From Labilibaculum manganireducens (GTDB lineage: Bacteria; Bacteroidota; Bacteroidia; Bacteroidales; Marinifilaceae), in contig NZ_MVDE01000025.1 in NCBI RefSeq assembly GCF_002843385.1, forward strand, positions 1 to 64,000: 64,000 nucleotides of DNA, in the 5' to 3' direction. The position numbers and the translations under genes were made by a program. A model generated the notes under the pieces. That model saw only the letters and a list, made by a program, of their open reading frames with translations. It was not told the origin of the DNA and did not search any database. Each line of letters starts with the position of its first letter. The stretch's first letter is position 1. Shown piece by piece: positions 9,522 through 15,116 of the stretch.

Positions 9522-10651
9522 ACCATTATAATTTGGGTTAGTTTTTGAAATGCTTGAATGAATTGATCCACCTCTTTTTTGGTAATTGAAAGTGGCGGCA
9601 GTAAACGAAGTGTTGTACTACCTGATGATCCTGTGAAAATTCCATATTCCTCAAGAAGCTGTTTCCTGATTTTAGGCATATCCTCAAGATCAATACCAAT
9701 CATTAATCCTTTCCCCCTTATTGCTTTTATTGCTTTATTATCTTTTAATTCAGAGATTAAATAATCTCCCAATCTGTCTGCATTATCGATTAACTGTTCT
9801 TCTTCGATTGCCTCTAAAACTGCCATTCCCGCAGCACATGCCAAATGATTTCCCCCAAAGGTTGTTCCTAACATTCCGCTCCATGCTTTTATTGCAGGTG
9901 AGATAATTACTCCGGCAATTGGAAATCCATTTCCCATTCCTTTAGCTGTAGTTATAATATCTGCCTTAATACCAGCATGCTGATGTGCGAAAAATTTCCC
10001 TGTTCTTCCATAACCCGACTGAATCTCATCCAAAATAAGCATTGCTTTGTGAGCTTTGCACAAGCTTTCGGCAGACTTCAAGAAATCAGCCGAAGGTTCT
10101 ACAACACCGTTCACACCTTGTATTCCTTCGATAATCACTGCAGCAACGTCATTTTTCCCAAGAGCTTTTTCAAGTGCAGGAATGTCATTCATCTCTATAA
10201 AAACAACGTCGTGTTTTACATTAAATTCTGATGATAAAACTGGATTATCGGTAATTGCCAAAGCACCACTGCTTCTTCCGTGAAAAGCTCCTTTAATTGC
10301 AACAATTTTCGATTTACCAGTGTGAAAAGATGCCACTTTTAGAGCATTTTCATTGGCTTCGGCTCCTGAGTTACACAAGAATAAGTTGTAATCATCGTAT
10401 CCTGAAAGTGTCCCCAATTTATTAGCCAATTTCTCCTGCATATCATTTCTTACAGCATTCGAATAAAAGCCTAAACAATGAAGTTGGTGCTCCATTCTGA
10501 AAATATAGTGAGGATGACTGTGACCAATTGAAATCACACCATGTCCACCATAAAAATCTAAATATTTATTTCCTTTATCGTCAGATATGCCTGATCCTTT
10601 CCCATTAACCAGGTTTATATCGTAACAATTATATACGTTAAATAATTCCAT
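9518..10651 (-). CDS. argD: Acetylornithine (or succinylornithine) aminotransferase
   Basis: This is a class III PLP aminotransferase of 377 residues. It transfers the amino group of glutamate to N-acylglutamate semialdehyde. LFLCNSGAEANENALKVA binds the PLP phosphate, IVAIKGAFHGRSSGALA is the usual next motif, MLILDEIQSGYGRTGKFF carries the Asp that contacts PLP, and ITTAKGMGNGFPIAG carries the lysine that forms the Schiff base. It starts 12 bases after argC and overlaps argB by 4 bases. In many Bacteroidota a carbamoyltransferase gene sits near argD, but here the overlap with argB leaves no room. Confidence 0.95.
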   Translation of the reverse strand: MELFNVYNCYDINLVNGKGSGISDDKGNKYLDFYGGHGVISIGHSHPHYIFRMEHQLHCLGFYSNAVRNDMQEKLANKLGTLSGYDDYNLFLCNSGAEANENALKVASFHTGKSKIVAIKGAFHGRSSGALAITDNPVLSSEFNVKHDVVFIEMNDIPALEKALGKNDVAAVIIEGIQGVNGVVEPSADFLKSAESLCKAHKAMLILDEIQSGYGRTGKFFAHQHAGIKADIITTAKGMGNGFPIAGVIISPAIKAWSGMLGTTFGGNHLACAAGMAVLEAIEEEQLIDNADRLGDYLISELKDNKAIKAIRGKGLMIGIDLEDMPKIRKQLLEEYGIFTGSSGSTTLRLLPPLSITKKEVDQFIQAFQKLTQIIMV

Positions 10652-10663
10652 TTCTTTCTTTTT

Positions 10664-11629
10664 TTAAAATCCAACCGGCTTTAAGCCCAATCCCAATATT
10701 TCCGGCATTCCAAATAATAAATTCATATTCTGAACTGCCTGACCAGAAGCCCCTTTCAATAAATTATCAATCACTGAAATAATCATCAGTTTGCTGCCAT
10801 GTTTTTCAAGATACAATACACATTTATTTGTGTTTACAACTTGCTTTACATCGGGCGATATATTTGATATTGAAACGAATGGATGATTTTTATAATATAT
10901 TTTGTACTTCTCAACAGCTTCTTCAGCAGACCAATCACAATCGGTATAGATTGTGGCCATTATTCCCCGGCTAAAGTTTCCTCTAACGGGAATAAAATTA
11001 ATTTCTTTATCGAAACTGGGTTGAAGTTGCAAAACCGTTTCTGTTATCTCAGCCAAATGCTGATGAGTAAATGCTTTGTATACCGAAACATTGTTGTTTT
11101 TCCAGCTAAAATGTGAAGTTGATGTTGGATTCTGTCCTGCTCCAGTTGATCCTGTTATTGCAGTAATATGAACCTCCTCCTTCAATTTATTTTCTTTAGC
11201 TAAAGGCAATAATCCCAATTCAATACAGGTAGCAAAACATCCCGGATTGGCTATTTTATCAGCATTTACAATTTTATCTTTATTAATTTCCGGTAATCCG
11301 TAAACAAAACCTTTTTCATTTGCTTTTGGTCTGAAATCAGTACTTAAATCGATAATTTTTACAGTCTCAGGCAAATTATTCTCTTCCAAAAACAATTTGG
11401 TCTTCCCATGTCCCGAACAGATAAACAAAACATCAATTGCCTTATAATCAGCTTCGGAAAATGACAAATCAGTATCCCCTAACAAATCCCTATGGACATC
11501 CGATACCGGATGTCCCATATGACTTGTACTCTGCACGAAACTGATATTTGCCTGCGGATGCCAAATTAAAATCCGTAACAATTCTCCCGCCGTATATCCT
11601 GCTCCTCCTATAATTCCTACATTCACCAT
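10664..11629 (-). CDS. argC: N-acetyl-gamma-glutamyl-phosphate reductase
   Basis: It reduces the acyl phosphate made by ArgB with NADPH. It has 321 residues and belongs to the shorter, type 2-like group. The N-terminal Rossmann motif is VGIIGGAGYTAGELLRIL. The active-site Cys is in ANPGCFATCIELGLLPL, and the catalytic His region is YKAFTHQHLAEI. It starts 2 bases before the argG stop region ends, so it is tightly packed in the operon. All motifs expected for activity are present. Confidence 0.95.
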   Translation of the reverse strand: MVNVGIIGGAGYTAGELLRILIWHPQANISFVQSTSHMGHPVSDVHRDLLGDTDLSFSEADYKAIDVLFICSGHGKTKLFLEENNLPETVKIIDLSTDFRPKANEKGFVYGLPEINKDKIVNADKIANPGCFATCIELGLLPLAKENKLKEEVHITAITGSTGAGQNPTSTSHFSWKNNNVSVYKAFTHQHLAEITETVLQLQPSFDKEINFIPVRGNFSRGIMATIYTDCDWSAEEAVEKYKIYYKNHPFVSISNISPDVKQVVNTNKCVLYLEKHGSKLMIISVIDNLLKGASGQAVQNMNLLFGMPEILGLGLKPVGF

Positions 11630-11631
11630 AA

Positions 11632-12831
11632 TTACTGCTTATTTACGGTGTAATAAATCTTCAATGAATTAGCCAGAATATTGGTAAATCCTTTTGCATC
11701 ATCTGCTGTCCATCCTTTACTGCTTTCGCCGTACTGACCAAATAAATCAGTCATTAAGTCGTTGGGTGAAGTAATGCCTTCAACAAAGAAATGTTTTGGA
11801 TTCAAATTTAAAATAACTGTTCCTGTCACCTTTTTTTGAGTGTCAAGAAGGAAAGTCTCCATGTTTCTCATTACCGGCTCTAAGTACTGAGCTTCGTGTA
11901 ACAACATTCCATAGAAATTTGCAATTTGCTCTTTCCAGTGCATTTGCCATTTGGTAAGCGTGTGCTTTTCAAGAGTTTGATGAGCTTTAATAATCATTAA
12001 AGGCGCAGCAGCTTCAAATGCAACCCTTCCTTTTGTTCCAATAATTGTGTCACCAATGTGCATGTCTCTTCCAATGCCAAATTGAGAACCAATTGCTTCA
12101 ATTTTTTTAATTGCATCCAAAGGATGTTGTACTTTTTCTCCATTCACACTAACCAATTCTCCCTTTTCGAATCCTATGGTCAGCTTTTCCGATTCGGTTT
12201 TAACAACCTGTTTTGGATAGGCATCTTCCGGAAGAGGTTGATCTGAAGTTAAAGTTTCTTTTCCGCCAATACTTGTTCCCCAGATTCCTGCATTAATGGA
12301 ATATTTCATTTTTTCGAAATTGGCCGAAATACCATTTTCTTTCAGGTAATTGATTTCTGTCTCCCTGCTCAACTGCATATCTCTGGTTGGAGTAATGATT
12401 TCGGCATTGGGAGCCATTATTTTAAAAATAAGATCAAATCTTATCTGATCGTTACCAGCTCCGGTACTACCGTGAGCGATATAATCAGCATCAATGGAAT
12501 GGGCATATTGAGCAATTGCCATGGCTTGAAATGCTCTTTCTGAGCTTACCGACAATGGGTAGGTGTTGTTTTTTAAAACATTTCCCATTATCATGTATTT
12601 AATGCATTTATCGTAGTATTCTTCGGTAATATCAAGTGAGGCGTGCTGAACAACTCCCAGTTGTTTTGTCCTGTTCTCTATATCAGCTAATTCTTCCTTG
12701 CTGAAACCACCTGTATTACCCAATACTGTGTACACATCCATGTTTAACTCCTTAGACAAATAAAGTGCACAGTATGTTGTATCTAAACCTCCGCTATATG
12801 CTAATACTACTTTTTTCTTAGTTGATGTCAT
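11632..12831 (-). CDS. argG: Argininosuccinate synthase
   Basis: It joins citrulline and aspartate with ATP. It has 399 residues, normal length. The PP-loop is VVLAYSGGLDTTYCALYL near residue 8. The region YIAHGSTGAGNDQIRFD is the citrulline/ATP-binding segment. It is the second gene of the operon, 70 bases after the acetyltransferase gene, with no terminator or extra leader ORF between them. In this acyl-citrulline type of pathway it acts after the ArgE-like deacylase. Confidence 0.96.
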   Translation of the reverse strand: MTSTKKKVVLAYSGGLDTTYCALYLSKELNMDVYTVLGNTGGFSKEELADIENRTKQLGVVQHASLDITEEYYDKCIKYMIMGNVLKNNTYPLSVSSERAFQAMAIAQYAHSIDADYIAHGSTGAGNDQIRFDLIFKIMAPNAEIITPTRDMQLSRETEINYLKENGISANFEKMKYSINAGIWGTSIGGKETLTSDQPLPEDAYPKQVVKTESEKLTIGFEKGELVSVNGEKVQHPLDAIKKIEAIGSQFGIGRDMHIGDTIIGTKGRVAFEAAAPLMIIKAHQTLEKHTLTKWQMHWKEQIANFYGMLLHEAQYLEPVMRNMETFLLDTQKKVTGTVILNLNPKHFFVEGITSPNDLMTDLFGQYGESSKGWTADDAKGFTNILANSLKIYYTVNKQ

Positions 12832-12900
12832 TATATTGTTATTTGTAGATTTTCAAAATCTTGTTGATAAATTGATGAAATTGCTTTCTTTTCAGAATAA

Positions 12901-13470
12901 TTACTTTTTATCCTTTCTATTGGGATCATACAGCATGCCTGTACACAAACACATTTTCCGATTGGTTCGCTGCAATATGTCGTAATTCACACAACCACTG
13001 CATCCTTTCCAAAATGTATCATCTGTAGTTAGCTCCGAAAAGGTAACTGGTCTGTATCCTAATTCTGAATTGATTTTCATTACAGGAAGACTGGTGGTGA
13101 GTCCAAATATTTTGGCTTCAGGATAACGTTTTTGCGATAGCTCGAATGCCTTGGCTTTAATCATTTTAGCCAAACCTACAGCTCTGTAATCAGGATCAAC
13201 AATTAGTCCCGAATTAGCTACATATTTACCATGTTCCCAGGTTTCTATATAACAGAAACCAATAACTTTATCCTGATCAAAGGCGATAATTGCCTTTCCT
13301 TCCTGAATTTTTTGTACGATGTACAAAGCTTCTCTTTTAGCAATTCCGGTACCGCGGATTTTCGCAGCACTTTCAATCATATCACAAATTTCCTGGGCAT
13401 ATTCGTAATGCCTTAAACCTGCTATAATGACACTTAATTTTTGCTCAATTTCCATTGAAGTATCTATCAT
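12901..13470 (-). CDS. GNAT acetyltransferase, probable N-acetylglutamate synthase, with C-terminal Cys cluster
   Basis: It has 189 residues and is the first gene of the arg operon. Residues 10-145 look like a GNAT fold: IIAFDQDKVIGFCYIE is the beta4-beta5 region and LIVDPDYRAVGLAKMIKAKAFEL holds the acetyl-CoA loop (here R-A-V-G-L-A, close to R/QxxGxG/A). Its position and the lack of argA and argJ in the cluster suggest it makes N-acylglutamate, the first step. Residues 157-176 add Cys157-x2-Cys160-x13-Cys174-x-Cys176, a spacing that could bind zinc or an iron-sulfur cluster. I recall the same tail in related Bacteroidota proteins. The start at 13470 lies 15 bases after the stop of leader ORF 4. 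Met6 is an alternative start. Confidence 0.8.
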   Translation of the reverse strand: MIDTSMEIEQKLSVIIAGLRHYEYAQEICDMIESAAKIRGTGIAKREALYIVQKIQEGKAIIAFDQDKVIGFCYIETWEHGKYVANSGLIVDPDYRAVGLAKMIKAKAFELSQKRYPEAKIFGLTTSLPVMKINSELGYRPVTFSELTTDDTFWKGCSGCVNYDILQRTNRKMCLCTGMLYDPNRKDKK

Positions 13471-13485
13471 TTTATTTTAAATAAT

Positions 13486-13626
13486 CTAAATTTCCCAAAA
13501 AAGTGCTACTGCTGTTAAGCACAACCACCTGTTATTTAATTCTACAAAAAAATCCGCTCTTGCGGTCTGATTGTTTTGTTCCCGAAAACAGCGTCTTCGA
13601 TAGTCTAAGGAGTTGAAAAAATTCAT
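13486..13626 (-). CDS. Arginine leader peptide 4 (46 residues, unusual)
   Basis: It begins MNFFNSLDYRRRCFREQ, with CGA AGA CGC at residues 10-12 and more Arg at 15, 23 and 33. Unlike the others the ORF runs through two hairpin-with-U-tract candidates (13545-13565 and 13497-13522) and stops only 15 bases before the acetyltransferase ATG. Either it works by another geometry (ribosome transit opening the hairpin, or translational coupling to the first structural gene), or a frameshift has extended a once shorter leader. Confidence 0.62.
   Translation of the reverse strand: MNFFNSLDYRRRCFREQNNQTARADFFVELNNRWLCLTAVALFWEI
13497..13522 (-). terminator. Attenuator hairpin 4b, end of leader ORF 4
   Basis: On the minus strand GTGCT, a 10-base loop, AGCAC, then six T. 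Its distance from the Arg triplet (about 69 bases) matches units 1-3, so it may be the true fourth terminator. The stem is only 5 pairs. Confidence 0.5.
13547..13565 (-). terminator. Attenuator hairpin 4a, inside leader ORF 4
   Basis: On the minus strand CCGC, loop AAGA, GCGG, then A and seven T. The stem is short but GC-only. It lies only about 26 bases after the Arg triplet, closer than in the other units. Confidence 0.55.
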
Positions 13627-13647
13627 TTTTTTATTTTTAATTAATAC

Positions 13648-13680
13648 AAAAAAAGCTTACCGTCCGAAAACAGTAAGCTT
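13648..13680 (-). terminator. Attenuator terminator 3
   Basis: On the minus strand AAGCTTAC and GTAAGCTT form an 8-pair stem around TGTTTTCGGACG, followed by a run of T (7 including stem-end bases). It lies about 66 bases after the leader 3 Arg codons and 6 bases after its stop. Confidence 0.8.
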
Positions 13681-13685
13681 GTTAA

Positions 13686-13787
13686 TTATGATATTTCAAT
13701 AACAGAAACAGCAAGCTCATCCGTTCCCCCTGGGTAACAGTTACTACGCAAATGGCGTCGGCTTTGAGTATAGATGATTTGCTTCAT
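13686..13787 (-). CDS. Arginine leader peptide 3 (33 residues)
   Basis: It begins MKQIIYTQSRRHLRSNCYPG, with Arg at residues 10, 11 and 14, and ends VSVIEIS before TAA. TGAGCTTG inside the ORF (antiterminator arm, about plus 13712-13719) can pair over 8 bases with CAAGCTTA of hairpin 3. That is the best antiterminator of the four units. A ribosome stalled at the Arg codons would leave this arm free, while one that reaches the stop would cover it. Confidence 0.78.
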   Translation of the reverse strand: MKQIIYTQSRRHLRSNCYPGGTDELAVSVIEIS

Positions 13788-13811
13788 TTCTATTTGTGAT
13801 TATATAGTTTC

Positions 13812-13848
13812 AAAAAAAAGGCTTACCGGTAAAAACGGTAAGCCTTTT
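13812..13848 (-). terminator. Attenuator terminator 2
   Basis: On the minus strand a perfect 9-pair stem, GGCTTACCG/CGGTAAGCC, extended by AAAA/TTTT, followed by eight T. It is the strongest hairpin of the series. Because of the AAAA/TTTT flanks it could also work on the plus strand. Confidence 0.85.
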
Positions 13849-13863
13849 ATATATTGCTGTTAA

Positions 13864-13950
13864 TCATTGATTACAAGACAATACGACACCAACCGCTTTT
13901 CCTAAAGGAGCGCTCTGTCTTCGTCGTTGTATGTTGTAAAATAAAATCAT
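13864..13950 (-). CDS. Arginine leader peptide 2 (28 residues)
   Basis: It begins MILFYNIQRRRQSAPLG, with three consecutive Arg codons (CGA CGA AGA, residues 9-11), and ends LSCNQ and TGA. GGAAAAGC within the ORF (plus 13895-13902) can pair with GCTTACC of hairpin 2 with a small internal mismatch, a weak antiterminator. The stop codon lies 20 bases before the 5' arm of hairpin 2, as in classical attenuators. Confidence 0.78.
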   Translation of the reverse strand: MILFYNIQRRRQSAPLGKAVGVVLSCNQ

Positions 13951-13979
13951 TTGATGTTTTTTTCTGTTGTTTCAAGTTC

Positions 13980-14008
13980 AAAAAAAATGCTTCCCGATAT
14001 GGAAAGCT
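13980..14008 (-). terminator. Attenuator terminator 1
   Basis: On the minus strand GCTTTCC, loop ATATC, GGGAAGC (7 pairs including one G-U) then A and eight T. It lies about 58 bases after the Arg codons of leader peptide 1. Confidence 0.72.
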
Positions 14009-14038
14009 TGGAAAATTAAATATGCCAGAGCTTATACC

Positions 14039-14095
14039 TTATCGTTTGGATAAAGATCTAATAAAGCGTCGTCGAATAATTTGTAAATTTTCCAT
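14039..14095 (-). CDS. Arginine leader peptide 1 (18 residues)
   Basis: The translation is MENLQIIRRRFIRSLSKR. It has three consecutive Arg codons (CGA CGA CGC, residues 8-10) plus two more Arg, so 5 of 18 residues are Arg. The stop is followed by AAGCTCTGG (plus 14025-14033). That can pair, with one bulged base, with CCAAGCTT in the 5' arm of hairpin 1, giving an antiterminator. The peptide itself probably has no function beyond sensing tRNA-Arg charging. Confidence 0.78.
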   Translation of the reverse strand: MENLQIIRRRFIRSLSKR

Positions 14096-14117
14096 ACCTG
14101 TTCTTATTTGTTGCCTA

Positions 14118-14125
14118 CAAAGATA
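14118..14125 (-). promoter_or_regulatory. Probable -7 element of the arg operon promoter
   Basis: TATCTTTG on the minus strand fits the Bacteroidota TAnnTTTG consensus exactly. Transcription would begin near 14,111, about 16 bases before the first leader ORF. The -33 region is poor: only TTAGG at about the right distance. Confidence 0.6.
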
Positions 14126-14446
14126 AATGCAAAAAACAGTAATATCCTAATAAAACCATCTTTTTTTTAGTTCATCCTTATTTAAAACCTTTGCGTATAA
14201 ATTTCATGGTGTTTTTTAATGAAATACCATCAACAATCAGCACTCATCTTTCTGAAATTTCATGTTTTTTTGTAATGATAACGAATGGAATTCAATCAAA
14301 CAATTTAGATGAAACCATATCTTTTAGTCTAAAAAATAGTGCATTATAGTTTTTTAACAGTTCTAAATTCATTTTTTTAGCAACCATTTATAAATTGCGT
14401 CGTAGAATTGCATTAGTATCTAAATTTAAAAAGATTTGAAATTATC
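14126..14446. other. Intergenic region between the divergent arg operon and small membrane protein gene
   Basis: AT-rich, with no open frame worth reporting. It presumably carries the upstream part of the arg promoter and the promoter of the gene at 14447. No clear ARG-box-like palindrome was seen. Confidence 0.5.
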
Positions 14447-14722
14447 ATGGAGTTAAAAAAAATTGTTGGATTTGTGTTGTTGGGCTTAGCTGTTGTTACT
14501 TTCTTCCTTTATCTCTCCTTACCTTTTATTCTATCGGGTTCTAATAAAATCATTCTGCTAACTGCATCCGTTTATCTTCTGAATAAAGTTTTCTTTTATT
14601 CTTCAATTTATATTTTAGGGAAACAATTCATTTCCAAATTTGGAAAATATTTACCCAAATGGATTGAAAGACGATTGTTAAAATTATTAAAAGTTCAACC
14701 TGTTGTTGAAACAAACAATTAG
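14447..14722 (+). CDS. Small two-helix membrane protein
   Basis: It has 91 residues and two predicted membrane segments: about 7-28 (VGFVLLGLAVVTFFLYLSLPFI) and 34-57 (ILLTASVYLLNKVFFYSSIYIL). A basic, amphipathic C-terminal part follows (KWIERRLLKLLK). The pattern of a short helix, an LPF turn, a second helix and then ILGK resembles the so-called transporter suffix domain, but that is a weak memory-based match. It lies alone between the arg leader and gltB, and no function can be given. Confidence 0.55.
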   Translation: MELKKIVGFVLLGLAVVTFFLYLSLPFILSGSNKIILLTASVYLLNKVFFYSSIYILGKQFISKFGKYLPKWIERRLLKLLKVQPVVETNN

Positions 14723-14897
14723 CAATCTTCTTTGTAACACTAAACATAAATTTTAAAAGACAATTCCTTCGCATTCTTTGCAGATAAATGCCTCTTATTT
14801 TTATAAATGCCTGAATATCATGCAAACCTTTGCAGTGATAATTATCATGTTTTTTTCACTTTTCAAACGTTTCCGCTAATATACTTAACAATAATAA

Positions 14898-14929
14898 TTG
14901 CATATGTAGATTTAATTGTGTTATATTTG
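14898..14929 (+). promoter_or_regulatory. Promoter of gltB-gltD
   Basis: TTG at 14898-14900 and TATATTTG at 14922-14929 are separated by 21 bases, the spacing of a Bacteroidota housekeeping promoter. Transcription would start near 14,936, giving an mRNA leader of about 180 bases before gltB. Confidence 0.65.
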
Positions 14930-14993
14930 CTCAACGGATTAGACAAGCAAAAAATTGATCACCTCCATCTTTGGGTGTTTCTTGAATTAAGGC

Positions 14994-15071
14994 AACGACT
15001 CTCGGATTTATAAAAGTCGTTACTAAATGATATGGAATGGGGATTTCTATTCATTTCTTAAGGTCCTTAAG
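14994..15071 (+). promoter_or_regulatory. Structured gltB leader: hairpin and 15-bp palindrome
   Basis: ACGACT (about 14,995) and AGTCGT (about 15,015) can form a hairpin. CTTAAGG-T-CCTTAAG at 15057-15071 is a perfect palindrome about 45 bases before the gltB ATG. These could be RNA structures or a protein-binding site for nitrogen control. No known riboswitch is recognised. Confidence 0.4.
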
Positions 15072-15116
15072 TTTAAAAGATAAAATCATTTCCTGGCTTC
15101 GCACTAAAAATTGCCT

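Larger units (their letters stand above)
13486..14125 (-). promoter_or_regulatory. Tandem array of four arginine attenuators before the arg operon
   Basis: On the minus strand this roughly 640-base leader holds four short ATG-started ORFs, each with arginine codons side by side. Each is followed or overlapped by a hairpin ending in 6-8 U residues. The distance from the Arg codons to the 5' arm of the hairpin is about 58, 74, 66 and 69 bases for units 1 to 4. Pairings that would compete with the terminator can be drawn for units 1, 2 and 3. This matches classical leader-peptide attenuation. With plentiful charged tRNA-Arg the ribosome runs through and the terminator forms. With starvation it stalls on the Arg codons and the antiterminator forms. 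Four in series would multiply the range of control. This is inferred from sequence, not measured. Confidence 0.85.

Noticed and set aside
13854-14126. A 90-codon plus-strand frame over the arg leader
   Set aside because: It runs antisense over two attenuator units whose Arg codons, hairpins and U-tracts on the minus strand explain the sequence better. Its protein composition is poor.
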